The notes beneath the pieces are model-generated. The model searched no databases. It was not told the DNA's origin and worked only from the letters and a program-made list of their open reading frames with translations. A stretch of 64,000 bases of DNA from a virus, in the IMG/VR virus record IMGVR_UViG_3300032222_000151, positions 54,810 to 118,809 of that record; one strand, written 5' to 3'. Shown in pieces: positions 1 to 10,500 of this stretch (its first letter is position 1; each line of letters opens with the position of its first letter). The position numbers and the translations under genes were made by a program.

Positions 1-298
1 TAATTGGTGTTGCAGTTACCACAGGTGCGAATTTAAAGTCCGTTGGGAAGTCATAGGAGAATGACTGAGAGGATCCAGCGGTCTGGGTTGTACTTGTAGT
101 TACCTGAACGTATCCACCGATTATACGGGCCTCTGAAGCCTTTACACTCTGCTTTCCAGAAGTAGGGGTGTCAACAGTTACATACTTATATGTTGAAGGT
201 GATACCTGAACAGACAGATCATTAATAGCCTTAACAATCTGGTAGATGTATGTAACATCTAAGGGCTGTCCTCTTTCTGGTACGGGTAGAATTGCCAT
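1..298 (-). CDS. virion-associated protein, N-terminal 99 residues (runs off the window)
   Basis: Only the first 99 residues are present; the gene continues past the left edge. It opens MAILPVPERGQPLDVTYIY and is then rich in Thr, Ser and Val, as beta-structured virion proteins often are. I do not recognise the family. It lies downstream of the minor tail genes on the same strand, so a tail role is inferred from position only. The start is chosen because a TATAAT box lies exactly 6 nt upstream with no ribosome-binding site, the leaderless layout repeated elsewhere in the window. That TATAAT overlaps the stop codon of the preceding gene. Confidence 0.7.
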   Translation of the reverse strand, partial: MAILPVPERGQPLDVTYIYQIVKAINDLSVQVSPSTYKYVTVDTPTSGKQSVKASEARIIGGYVQVTTSTTQTAGSSQSFSYDFPTDFKFAPVVTATPI

Positions 299-304
299 AT
301 TATA

Positions 305-310
305 ATTATA
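305..310 (-). promoter_or_regulatory. -10 box of a leaderless promoter
   Basis: TATAAT preceded by TGG lies 6 nt before the ATG at 298. No Shine-Dalgarno sequence fits between, so the transcript would start at or next to the A of ATG. Confidence 0.55.
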
Positions 311-737
311 CCAGAGACCTTACTCCAGAATCATAAACCTTAATTGATGAGTTTATTTCTGGCTTAATCGAAGATATCTGTACAACAACTCTTACTGAGG
401 CTGTACCATTTTTTAAAAATGAATAACTTGAGGTGTTCGATGTTCCAACATACGATGGGGCTGCACCATCAAATCCAGCAAAAACATCATACTGAACTTG
501 GATTGCGACATCTGAACCATTTGACCAGTTTACAAGAATTGTATTTCCAATAACATTTAAATCTCCTGGCAAGACCAATACGGGCTGAGATCCAACTAAA
601 AATATTTGAGACCACGCAGACTTTCTGTTTTTATCTTCTGCAACAAGTCTAAATCTTGCCACTCTACCATTTTCAGATGTTACTTTTCCTAAGAACTCTT
701 TCTTTACGATAACATTCTTTATTCCTGGATCAGCCAT
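306..737 (-). CDS. minor tail-region protein, 143 aa
   Basis: A 143-residue protein with no recognisable signature. Its alternating hydrophobic pattern (RFRLVAED, later ILVNWSNGSD and QVQYDVF) looks like a fibronectin-III-type beta sandwich, a common module in tail and fibre proteins; this is a visual judgement. The ATG overlaps the stop codon of the upstream tail gene by one base (TAATG), implying coupled translation, so it is very probably a real member of the minor-tail operon. Confidence 0.7.
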   Translation of the reverse strand: MADPGIKNVIVKKEFLGKVTSENGRVARFRLVAEDKNRKSAWSQIFLVGSQPVLVLPGDLNVIGNTILVNWSNGSDVAIQVQYDVFAGFDGAAPSYVGTSNTSSYSFLKNGTASVRVVVQISSIKPEINSSIKVYDSGVRSLV

Positions 738-2086
738 TATAGAACATCCAAAGAGAATCTAAACTCTATATAGTTTGTTGTGTTTGCTGACTTAATGATT
801 GTTTTTGCATCTGCATTTTTAATTACAGAGTATCCAGTTAATCCGTAGACAGAGTTTGTTGATGTAACATTTTCTAGTCTAACCGCATCTAAACATACAT
901 AGAAATCTGATGTAGGCTCTTCGTCCTTAATTACGCATGCATATATTCTTACAGTATTGATTTCTGACCAAGAGAAGTCTGTGCTCTTGTACAAATCCTG
1001 AAGTTCTTTTGATACAACAAAATATCTATTTTCAGAAAAATCATTGTCTTCTCCAGAAACAACTGCCTCAAACCTAGCCCATTTTCCAGTTCCAAATGTT
1101 CCAGTTGATGAAAACTCTATCATGATTCGAACCTCATCTGGAATTGTTACTGCTTCTCCATTTTTATTTATAACAGAAAAAGCAAGCCGTAGTTCATCTG
1201 TTGGAGAGTTTTTGCTAAAGTCAATTGTTGTGTCGCTGAGTTGAATAAAGTTTGATCCAGTCTCTGCTATCAAATGATTTTCAGAGTTTATGGTTATGTC
1301 AGAATTGTTTCCTGATATTGCAAAAATATTATTTAAAAATCTACATCTTTCATATCGTGCAACTCTATCAGAGTTAGTAAAAACTTTATTGTCTGCATTG
1401 GTTTGAAAAACTGGATATATTTGATTTATTATGTTTGTTTCAACATCATTAATTAAATAGCCAGCAGACACAAAAGTACCAGTAACTGATGACGGGGCAG
1501 TTGATATAGTAAACGTAGTTGGCGTTGGCACTGTTGCAATGTTTTTGTTTGATAAATTAAATACAACTGGAGATATCTCAGATATTGAAATCTCAGTTCC
1601 TACAGATAGTCCGTGTGCTGCGTCAGTTGTGTATGTTATTGTTGTTCCAGATGCTACGGCATTTATTATTCTTACAACTCTATCATCTAGTGGCTCATAA
1701 ATAGAAGGAATTTCTGTTCCCTGTGATGAGTATTTCCATCCTTCTGAATCAGAAAATGAATAAACATTCTTGCTATCAAACGATCCAGCAGCAGGATTTG
1801 AGGCTGCAGAAAATATTCCTACCTCTGTTATCTCATATCTTTCCTGAGTTGGTAACTCTGCTGTAAGAACAACCTTTGATACCCCGCCCTCATTGACGAA
1901 TCCACGAGATATGATTGGCACACGAAACATTTCAAAGTCAAGTGATTTCTTGTCTGAGTAATCTCCTAGTGTTCCGTCTAGCGGTATAGGAGATGGTCCA
2001 CAGCCGACTGCAATATGGGAGGCATAAGATGGTGTTTGACCTACAAGGTACTTTGCTAGGATATTCTTACCTGTATTAGTTATCAT
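737..2086 (-). CDS. minor tail protein, 449 aa
   Basis: The N-terminus (TGKNILAKYL, then HIAVGCGPSPI) and the following YEITEVGIFSA are typical of actinophage minor tail or tail-fibre attachment proteins, which begin by counting objects at the tail tip and then carry beta-rich receptor domains. Residues 150-210 (SVGTEISISEI and neighbours) look like a carbohydrate-binding-type beta domain; the last 150 residues are another beta-rich module. It immediately follows the 171-aa gene and is coupled by one base to the 143-aa gene. It probably sits at the tail tip and contacts the host surface; the exact receptor role is inferred. Confidence 0.75.
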   Translation of the reverse strand: MITNTGKNILAKYLVGQTPSYASHIAVGCGPSPIPLDGTLGDYSDKKSLDFEMFRVPIISRGFVNEGGVSKVVLTAELPTQERYEITEVGIFSAASNPAAGSFDSKNVYSFSDSEGWKYSSQGTEIPSIYEPLDDRVVRIINAVASGTTITYTTDAAHGLSVGTEISISEISPVVFNLSNKNIATVPTPTTFTISTAPSSVTGTFVSAGYLINDVETNIINQIYPVFQTNADNKVFTNSDRVARYERCRFLNNIFAISGNNSDITINSENHLIAETGSNFIQLSDTTIDFSKNSPTDELRLAFSVINKNGEAVTIPDEVRIMIEFSSTGTFGTGKWARFEAVVSGEDNDFSENRYFVVSKELQDLYKSTDFSWSEINTVRIYACVIKDEEPTSDFYVCLDAVRLENVTSTNSVYGLTGYSVIKNADAKTIIKSANTTNYIEFRFSLDVL

Positions 2087-2602
2087 TTAATTTCCTCCAC
2101 TATATATTGTACCATCATAGACATCTCCACTTGTCAACACCTGAACCTCTGCCTGCTCGCCATCTTTTATATTTATAAGGTTAATTATTAAGTCTCCACT
2201 TATTGGATCTATATATACAGACTTGCAATTTGGAACCTTCACACCGTCGACCAAATCATAACCATTTCCACATTCTGGCAAGTGATCTAATATAGAAAGA
2301 GATAAAGACTTAAAGAATGAGTCTGAAGACTGAAGCCTCAGAACATTGTTAGGATTATATTGCAAGTATAAATCTGTTAAGTTTTTGATTGGTGTGTATA
2401 TAATCTTTTGACCATTAACCAAGTCGTGTCTAGAGATTGTTGCTAGTTCGTGTCCACCAATATCTTCAAATATTAGGTCTGTCATTATATCGATAGACAT
2501 AACATCTTGATCTTGAAGAATTAAATCAGGAGTAGCAATTTTTACTGAATCATCATCTTCTGATGCTTTTGGATCTGGAAGATCTGCTGTTGCATTAACC
2601 AT
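2087..2602 (-). CDS. minor tail-region protein, 171 aa
   Basis: I do not recognise the family. The N-terminal 25 residues are acidic (KASEDDDSVK) and probably flexible. The rest (DLVNGQKIIYTPIKNL, SLSILDHLPECGNGYDLV) includes a short turn-rich region near residues 115-135 with two cysteines. It sits directly between the tail-hub-like protein and the 449-aa minor tail protein, one to two bases from each. In actinophages this position holds short baseplate or tail-tip accessory proteins, so that is the best guess. Confidence 0.7.
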   Translation of the reverse strand: MVNATADLPDPKASEDDDSVKIATPDLILQDQDVMSIDIMTDLIFEDIGGHELATISRHDLVNGQKIIYTPIKNLTDLYLQYNPNNVLRLQSSDSFFKSLSLSILDHLPECGNGYDLVDGVKVPNCKSVYIDPISGDLIINLINIKDGEQAEVQVLTSGDVYDGTIYSGGN

Positions 2603-2604
2603 TA

Positions 2605-5600
2605 CTATACCACCTCACTTAAGAACAATGTCATGTCTGGCCCATCTGGACCTTTTGTATAATCTATATTATATACTACAAACCTACTTGATGGTGATGA
2701 CACCATGCTTACACCCTTTTCTTCATAGTCAAGTGTAACGATATCTCCAAGTTGTATTGTTGGTATTGCAAAAATCTTAACTCCTACAGACCTTCTAGGC
2801 TTGGTTATTTTTTCAACAAGCCACTTCATCAAGGTGTTTGCTTCATCATAAGACTGAATATATGGTGTGTCTAAAGCAAAATCCATTTTACCGTATGTCA
2901 TTCTGCTTAACTTTATGTCCTGATAGTCTTGTTTAAATTTATATGGATTAGATATTAATTTTTCTGCAGCAAACTCAGGATTTGACAACATACTATTTCT
3001 ATTAAAATATTCATCAAGAGTTATCTTGTTTTCAGACTCCTGAGTAAATGTAACGCCCTGAACTCTAAGATAGTTTCCAGTTGTCTCATCTAGACTTATG
3101 GCTGTGTCTGTTGCATTAAATATTATGAACTCTGCGCCGTATGAGCCAGCCCTGAATCCTGATACAACATACCCCTTTATTTTATTAAAGGTTGGAGATA
3201 TTTTTGCTGTTAAGGCTGGGAAGGCTTTGTCATACTTAAAGTTAAATGTTGCTGCTTCTCTCATTATGCTTCCAAACTCTTCAAAATATATTTTATACTT
3301 TGGTGCTTCGGAAGTTCCAATTCCAGATAGATATGTGTTTTGAATTAGTCCGCTAAGAGCATACTTTCTGAAAGATTCATTGACATCAATATCTGAGTCT
3401 CCAAAAACTGAGTTGACTGGCGCACCAAGAGAGAATGTGGTGTTCTGTGAATAGTTGTTGCACAGAGCATAGACATTTTCAAACATAGCCCTTGATGATC
3501 CTCGTGAGAACAAAGCAATGTTTGAGTATACTGGCAGTGGCTCAAGGTCATCTACAGTCTTAATTAGTCTGCCATTCATGTATAGGTAGAATCTTCTTGT
3601 TCTCCCTATGTCTTCATATTCTACTGCTAAATCGTATACCGTTGGATTTTCCTCAGCAACAATTCTTGACTGTCCTGTAAATCTTCCATCGTCAACAGTG
3701 ATCTGACCAAGACCATCCCACAACTTTACTGGGATTGCCTTTCCGTTTTCTGATTTAATCTTATAAAAGAAAACATTGCTTACAGTTTCTCTTTCTTCTT
3801 CAGAAAGATTTCCAACTCCTAGAGCAGCAATTTCAAAGTAGTATCCTACGTTTGTTGTTGGATTTAGCATGAAAGCAAGACCACCAGAACCTCCAGATAT
3901 ATTAATGTTTTTATCTGGTGTGCTACCCTTTACAACATAATATGTAGAAGATCCATTTGATGTTTGTCCTCTGTCAGCATTGTTTTCTATCTTGCCAACT
4001 AGTCTCATTCTTGTTCCAAAATGCTTGTATTTGTTTTCCTCTAACGATCTATGAACGTAAGAGATAAAGTCTCTTGGCTTTTCTTTAGTGGTAAAGTTTG
4101 GTCCAGTAAGAGAGAGCGCTGAAGACTGAAGTGTTCCACTTTGAACCTGGGTAGAAGTGTTAACCTCTTCTATAAAAGATGTTGACATAAAGTTTTTAAT
4201 AATTCCGCTTCTAGAAGAAGTTCGTGCTAGAGCATCTGAAGAAACTCCAGCCCCAGTTGTTTTACCTGCTGCAGAAATTGTTGTTGTTGGAATTGTCAAA
4301 TCTTTTTCAAATAGATATTCTGATGCCATAGAGCATCCCTTAACGTTATCGTCTGACTTCCAGTAATCTGCTATTCCAGCAGAGTGTGCAACAATCTGAG
4401 TTCCAAACTGACCACGACCATGCTTTTGAACATCTCCATTTTGTAAGGCGATGACTCCATCCTTCTCAAAATACTTTGGCTCAGAATATATTCTTACTAG
4501 GCCAGTTGGATATATCTTTCCATTAAATGGCAACTTTGCAAAATAGTTTTGATAATCTTCTGTAGATGTTATCCACACATTGCCAAACCCAGAAACATTA
4601 TATTGCACTGCATCATACTTTATAATTTCTCCTTGAGAGTAAAAGTATCCATTGTATCGTGTAATCCAGTAGGCTGCTTCTCCAAGACTAAGAGTATTGT
4701 TTATAACAATATTGTTTTTAACAACTGGAACATCTGCTGAAAGATCTGAGTTTAAAGGAATTGCACTTAGAACATATGCTGATTGAGTTCCTACTTCATT
4801 ATTGATAGACTTTGTATTTTGACTTCCAGAAACTTCCCATAGCAGTGATGGCTTATATGTGTAGTATCTTTCATTATCTACAAGGCTTGCTTGTCTTAAA
4901 GATCCAATAGATCTTTGAATATGTCTTACCTTATAATTTATTACTCCGTCATTATATACAGAGTTGGCTTGTGTTGATACAGAAATTATGTTAGCCAACT
5001 TTGTCTTTGTTGTTTTGTTTTTAAGTTCTCGATCTTCTATAAAATCTTGTGTTCCCTGGAGTGCAAAGGTGGCTGGTCTTTGTGCTGCAGTTGGCATAAT
5101 GTAGTCTTTACTCATCATTACAAAGTTGTTGTATTCGTCAAAAAACATTGCTGTCTGAGTTGATATAGCCAAATCCTGAAGAACCTGTGCAACACTTTTA
5201 TCTGGAGCAACAAAAAAATATGGAATAATTATTTCTTTTTCGTTCGCCACTCTTTTAAATGTATAGTTTGAAAATCCTATATGGTCTAAAAGCAAAGATA
5301 CTGCAGAACTTACTGACACTTCTGTCATTAAAATTTCTGGAGCAGTTAATGACTCAAGGTACCAATACATATCTCTAAGAGACATTGACACACGCTTTGA
5401 CATTAGATCTTGCTTTGGAAATGAGTCTGAGTATAGCGTCTTTATTGGAACATAATAATCCCAACCATCCACATCAACAATTACCTCATAAAACTTAAAC
5501 TGAGCATGCCTGTTAATATACTTTGAAATAATGCTAGTTGTATTATTAGAGTTAAAGGCTTGATCATAATCAAATAAAGTTATCTGTCCATTTGAAGCAA

Positions 5601-6894
5601 TCAACTGTCCTACTGGCAAACCAGATAGTCCAAGGTCTGATGCACTTTTGTTTATTGAGTAGTCAAGTGTTTTGTCAGAAACATTTAGAACAAGTCTAGG
5701 GGAGATCTCAATAAGATCAAAAGTGGAGTCCTTTACGTTCATAGTATCTACAACAATTCTTACGCCACTGATATATTCAAACTCTCTATACTGTGGCTTT
5801 GAATCTATCATTCTAATAAACATATTTGGAGATGTTGCATCTGTTACAAAGTTAGTTAATCTATCTACAGTCTCATCTTGTATATACCATCCATACTTTG
5901 GCACCTTCACTACATACTCTGTACCGTCCCAAATATGGTACTCACCGATATCATTTTCATTTTCTTTAATCAAATAAGCATATCCAACTACTGACTGCTC
6001 TGGAAGAAGTGCTGCGCTTGTGTAGGTTTCTGCTATAACAAAGTTAAGTCTCCAGTCTTCTGGGACAACTAGGCCATATGCAATTTCTACATACCCATCG
6101 CTTTTTATTATTGAAGAACCATCTCTTCTTCTTATCGCTGGATCAAAAGATATAACAGTCTCCCAATTTCCGTCTTTAAGAAATTGAATTTTCCATTTAC
6201 TAGGAGTTTTTTGATTTAATTCGCCAAAGAATGGATCTGCATAAGCGCCTGACGGTGATGAGAACGGACCAAGGTTTTCTGTACCAGTATGCGTCTGCAT
6301 TTTAACCACAACTCTGTTTGTTGGTATTTTTTCTTTATACACAACAAAAGGACAGGCATCCTCAATTGAGTACTGGGATCCACGAACCTTTGATGCAATG
6401 CCATACTCCTGACCTGACTCTGTTCTGTATGAGGTCCAATATTTAAACTTGTCATTTCTGTCTGGCATATAGTATCTTGGTCTGTCTGCCATTACAAGAT
6501 TTGGATGATGAACTTTTCCATTTTCAAAAAATACTGCCTTGTTGATTCCAGATCTTGGTCTAAACTGGCCAAAGCAATCCTCTAAAGAATATAGACTTTT
6601 TAATTTTTCTTTCTTTGTTAGAAGAGTTGTTGGAATTCCTTCGTCATCAATCGTTCCATCAACAAGCACATCTGCATCTGTTGCTCCTGTATAAAAGTTT
6701 CCAGCATCATTAATATCAAAACTTGTAGGTAGTGATGAGTATATTGAACCAGACTGCGTTGGCCTATATCTATAATTTCCTATCTGCTTAATGTTTGTTG
6801 GAATGTTCATGTTCCACTCAGCAGTTATGATTGACTTATTTCTTATTACCGATGAAGTTTCTAAGAAGTTTTGTAAATCTTTATCTTCAAACAT
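2605..6894 (-). CDS. tail-tip hub / large minor tail protein with LamG-like domain, 1429 aa
   Basis: A very large tail-tip protein. Residues around 565-600 (SVAQVLQDLA, then MFFDEYNNFVMM) and the C-terminal IQLGDIVTLDYEEKG near residue 1380 follow the pattern of siphophage tail hubs (Tal/gp27-like), whose final OB-like segment ends in a beta strand. Residues about 930-1145 form a concanavalin/LamG-like sandwich, with FYLYMNGRLIKTV as the characteristic core strand. The N-terminal 450 residues contain further jelly-roll-like sequence, so receptor or glycan binding is plausible. It is coupled to the 212-aa gene upstream. Hub identity is inferred from order and partial motif likeness; the LamG call is moderately secure. 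Confidence 0.75.
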   Translation of the reverse strand: MFEDKDLQNFLETSSVIRNKSIITAEWNMNIPTNIKQIGNYRYRPTQSGSIYSSLPTSFDINDAGNFYTGATDADVLVDGTIDDEGIPTTLLTKKEKLKSLYSLEDCFGQFRPRSGINKAVFFENGKVHHPNLVMADRPRYYMPDRNDKFKYWTSYRTESGQEYGIASKVRGSQYSIEDACPFVVYKEKIPTNRVVVKMQTHTGTENLGPFSSPSGAYADPFFGELNQKTPSKWKIQFLKDGNWETVISFDPAIRRRDGSSIIKSDGYVEIAYGLVVPEDWRLNFVIAETYTSAALLPEQSVVGYAYLIKENENDIGEYHIWDGTEYVVKVPKYGWYIQDETVDRLTNFVTDATSPNMFIRMIDSKPQYREFEYISGVRIVVDTMNVKDSTFDLIEISPRLVLNVSDKTLDYSINKSASDLGLSGLPVGQLIASNGQITLFDYDQAFNSNNTTSIISKYINRHAQFKFYEVIVDVDGWDYYVPIKTLYSDSFPKQDLMSKRVSMSLRDMYWYLESLTAPEILMTEVSVSSAVSLLLDHIGFSNYTFKRVANEKEIIIPYFFVAPDKSVAQVLQDLAISTQTAMFFDEYNNFVMMSKDYIMPTAAQRPATFALQGTQDFIEDRELKNKTTKTKLANIISVSTQANSVYNDGVINYKVRHIQRSIGSLRQASLVDNERYYTYKPSLLWEVSGSQNTKSINNEVGTQSAYVLSAIPLNSDLSADVPVVKNNIVINNTLSLGEAAYWITRYNGYFYSQGEIIKYDAVQYNVSGFGNVWITSTEDYQNYFAKLPFNGKIYPTGLVRIYSEPKYFEKDGVIALQNGDVQKHGRGQFGTQIVAHSAGIADYWKSDDNVKGCSMASEYLFEKDLTIPTTTISAAGKTTGAGVSSDALARTSSRSGIIKNFMSTSFIEEVNTSTQVQSGTLQSSALSLTGPNFTTKEKPRDFISYVHRSLEENKYKHFGTRMRLVGKIENNADRGQTSNGSSTYYVVKGSTPDKNINISGGSGGLAFMLNPTTNVGYYFEIAALGVGNLSEEERETVSNVFFYKIKSENGKAIPVKLWDGLGQITVDDGRFTGQSRIVAEENPTVYDLAVEYEDIGRTRRFYLYMNGRLIKTVDDLEPLPVYSNIALFSRGSSRAMFENVYALCNNYSQNTTFSLGAPVNSVFGDSDIDVNESFRKYALSGLIQNTYLSGIGTSEAPKYKIYFEEFGSIMREAATFNFKYDKAFPALTAKISPTFNKIKGYVVSGFRAGSYGAEFIIFNATDTAISLDETTGNYLRVQGVTFTQESENKITLDEYFNRNSMLSNPEFAAEKLISNPYKFKQDYQDIKLSRMTYGKMDFALDTPYIQSYDEANTLMKWLVEKITKPRRSVGVKIFAIPTIQLGDIVTLDYEEKGVSMVSSPSSRFVVYNIDYTKGPDGPDMTLFLSEVV

Positions 6895-7532
6895 TATACT
6901 TCTTCCAAGGTAACTGAGACATTCCAGTAATCAAACTTGGTGCCTCTCTTTTCAACAGAGTATGAAAACTCTGATATAAACATCTCTACTAGTTGATTGT
7001 ATTGTGAAAGGTGGTCGTACGGTGCTTCTGTGCCCTTAAAAATACCCTTCCTGTCATATGCAAGGAATACCCAGAAAGAACCTTTGTGACCGTCGTACCA
7101 TTCAAGCATGTCTGCTCCGCCTGCGCCTCCATCAGTTGTGTAGGCTTTGTATGGGGAAAGTCCAGTCTCCTGATTAAAACTAGGGATGTTTGCATGTGAC
7201 CTTGATGGAATCATATCCCAACTAGTACTGATCTTCATCTTGTCTGCAATATGATAAGATCTCATACGACCATTTATCATTCTCTCCCGCTTTTCAATAC
7301 GCTCATCTGAAAACTCAAGAGGAGATCTATTGTCGTCTGTAAGCATTAAGAATTGCTCTATTAGCGCTGGATCTGTTATATCTACAGGATCTGCGCCTAC
7401 CTCAAGACCGTAAGGTATATATAAACCATTAATCAGGGTGCCAGAGTTTTCAGACCAAAGCATTCCGCTTGGTCTATGATATTTCTTACGACTTTGCATG
7501 TATGTATACCTTGGATCAACTTCATCTGCCAT
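6894..7532 (-). CDS. distal tail / baseplate-type minor tail protein, 212 aa
   Basis: A 212-residue protein directly after the tape measure gene, the standard position of the distal tail protein in siphophages. The C-terminal half (SFWVFLAYDRKGIF ... KFDYWNVSVTLEEV) resembles the N-terminal domain of Dit-like minor tail proteins, which end in a strand such as WNVSVTLEE. The start lies 11 bases inside the tape measure gene in another frame, and the stop overlaps the hub start by one base, so the three genes are translationally linked. Confidence 0.75.
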   Translation of the reverse strand: MADEVDPRYTYMQSRKKYHRPSGMLWSENSGTLINGLYIPYGLEVGADPVDITDPALIEQFLMLTDDNRSPLEFSDERIEKRERMINGRMRSYHIADKMKISTSWDMIPSRSHANIPSFNQETGLSPYKAYTTDGGAGGADMLEWYDGHKGSFWVFLAYDRKGIFKGTEAPYDHLSQYNQLVEMFISEFSYSVEKRGTKFDYWNVSVTLEEV

Positions 7533-10500
7533 TTATGTTTACCCCCCTAATTCTTCTATCATCTACCTGCTTGATTGTTGACATTACTGCCTGTGCAATT
7601 TCATTTGGATTAGCATTTGTCTTGGCATTAACAGTTAATGTATATGTATTATTATACACTGAACCGCCAATGGAATCGCCCTTATTAATCTTTCTCATGG
7701 TGTCTACTCCATAAGAGTCTACTGCGTACTTGCTCATTATGAATTCTCCAGGAGTTAACATTGCTGGAACTGTATCAGTCCCCTTGGCAAAACCACCGAA
7801 TGAGAAGTACTTAGGAATTAGTCCTCCAGTTGACCAGTTTCCAAATGCATTTGCTGCTGCTGCATTACCGCCAAACTTCTTTAATATTTCTTCTTGCTTT
7901 CTCTTTGCATCCTTTGCTGCTGCTGCTGCACGAGCAGAATCTGCTGAAGCATTTTCTTTTGCTTTTTTGGCTGCTGCTGCATCTCTTGCTGCTGCATCTC
8001 TTACTGCTTTTTCTTGTGCAAGCATTCCAGGAGTTGGCTTCATAGCATTTTGTATTGCTGCAGCATTTTGTTGATCATACAAACTCTTCAAGTGAAGTCC
8101 TGGAGTTGTTCCAGCATTTTTCATTACGTCTGCAACATTCATATTTTGTTCAAATAGCATTAAGTTCTTTTTTGCATCCAGTGCCATTCTGTCTAGATCT
8201 TCTCTATGCAAAAGTGAACTGTTGTAGAATGGATCAGATGTGTTATTGTTCTTTGCTGGAGTTGTACCACTATTATTTTTTGAGCCCCCAGTAGATCCAT
8301 CTGGTGTGCTTCCAGCATTTCCTCTAAACTCTGGATTAGTTCCTGTAGAACCATTACTGCCTGGGTTTATTTTAGGATCATCATCTCCGCCTGTATCGGT
8401 TCCTGTAGCAGTTCCTGTACCAGTTACAGTAGGAGTTCCTGTAGTAGTTCCTGTAGGGTTTATTGGATCAGTATTAACCTTTTGATTTTCATATGCTGTT
8501 ATTAGTTTTGGATATATATCTAATGCATCCTGCATTGCTTTAACAAACTGAGCGCTCTTAATTCTTGCAAGATCTACAAGGTTTTTAATTCCTTCCCATT
8601 CTGCTCTTGTCTTTCCAAGAACAGTTATGCCATCAATCTCTTTCTTTAACTGAATCTCTCTTAGTCTTATTAATTCTTGTGCTGGCTCTAACTTTTTTTC
8701 TTCTATGTCAAAGATCTCATCTTGAAGTTTTTTAATTTCTGCTTCAAGTTGCTTTCTTGTTTTTCCATCTTTTGTCTTAACTCCTGAGAGTTCAAACTCT
8801 CTTGACTTCTCTAAAGCGTCCTTTTGCTTTGTGGCAGCATCTGCAGCCTCTTTAGCCCTCATGTCTTGAGCAGCCCTTGCTGCTGCTGCGATATCTCCAG
8901 AGGTCAGGGCTTCCGCTAGTGTTAACTGACCCTTTTGCTGTTCAGAAATTGCTGCATTTGCTTTTTCTACCTGATCTAGGGCAGCAATTCTTTCATCATA
9001 TTTTTCATTAATCTTCTTTTCTTGCTCTTCTATCTGCTTTAGGCCTGCCTCTTTGTCATCTATGTCAAACTGTTTTTTTGCAATTTCATTTTGAGCGGCT
9101 TCAATGTCTTTGTTTGCCTGTTTTGTATCAATATCAAACTTTAGTTGGTATTTTTTTTCTTCAACATCAAAAGCCTCTGTTGCCTTATTGAATCCGTCTT
9201 GGAATATTTCTTCCATTCCAGGAATAGTCATCTTCTTAATTTTTAGTTCTACATTGGCCTTATCCAAAGTTAACTGTAGCAACTTCTTAAATCTTTCACT
9301 GTCTATTCCAAACTCAAGCATAACTGCTTGAAGTGCTGGACTATCTAAAATTGCTGCTATTGTGTCACTAGACAATCCAGAAAGATCTTTTGTCATCTTT
9401 GCTAAAATCTTTGCTCTATTTTCTAAGTCAGTAGTTTCACCAGTAGCCAACTGTATTGCAGCCATTTCTCTCTGAGCCTTAGTTGCTTTCTTCGCTGCTG
9501 CAGTTATCTTCTTTAATTCTGCATCTGTTAGTCTCTTATTAGCAACTGCTGCAGCAAAAGTAGCATCTGCTACTGCTTCTAGGGCTACAGACCCATCAAC
9601 TCCAGCAGCCTGAAGTCTCTTTAGTGCTGTAACCTGGTCACCAATTTGTCTTGACATTTTTTCTTGTTCGCTTACAAACTCTCCAAGTTTGACTGACTGA
9701 AGGGCATCTCCAATGCTTCTAGCATTATCTTTTATCTTTGTTATGTTGCCCTTTTTGTCAAACTCAAACAGAGATTTCTTTCTCTTTTCGTATTCTTTTG
9801 GATCCATACCAGTAATAAGATCAATTAGGTCTTCTCCTGCTCCTAATGATCTCATATCATTTTCTATACCGCTAAATATTTTAATAGTCTTGCTTCCACC
9901 AAACAAGTTGTTCAGTGCCTTTTGTGATGCTCCCCAGCCTTCTGTAACCTTGATCTGGTTCTTTCTTACATCTCTTAAACGCTTAACTAAATCGTCTAGT
10001 TCTGACGACTGAACCTTATTGCCACCACCACTACTGCTGCTACTTGATGTTGGTGCGTTTGCAGTAATTTGTGTGTTATTAGTTACAGCCTTAAATCCTT
10101 GTGCTTCCTTGTACTTTTGGATTTTAAATGCAACGCTTCCCTTAACTCCAGCACCACCTCGTGGTCCAGTCTCTTTCAACCAAGCCTGGTAGTCGTCATC
10201 TGCTACGATCTGTGGATCTGGAATATTTATAACTGAAGCAATTGTAGTTGTGTAGACCTGCTTTTGATCATCTGTTAATGATTTAAAGTATGTCTCATCA
10301 AAGGCTGCGCTACCTCTTAGTTCTGGAATGATATTGTATACAGCATCTATAGTCTTTGGTTTTTGAGTTTCAATTGCATCTAGAACTCTATTTAATTCAT
10401 CGTATGCAGCCTTGTTTTTAGGATCAATGTAAAAGCCTACAAGGAAGTCAGAAGGAATTACTGAATTAAGATTATTTAGTTTAATTATATTCTTTGTAAA

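Noticed and set aside
7730-8074. Ala-rich plus-strand frame opposite the tape measure C-terminus
   Set aside because: Low-complexity mirror of Ala/Lys-rich helices; no start signal.
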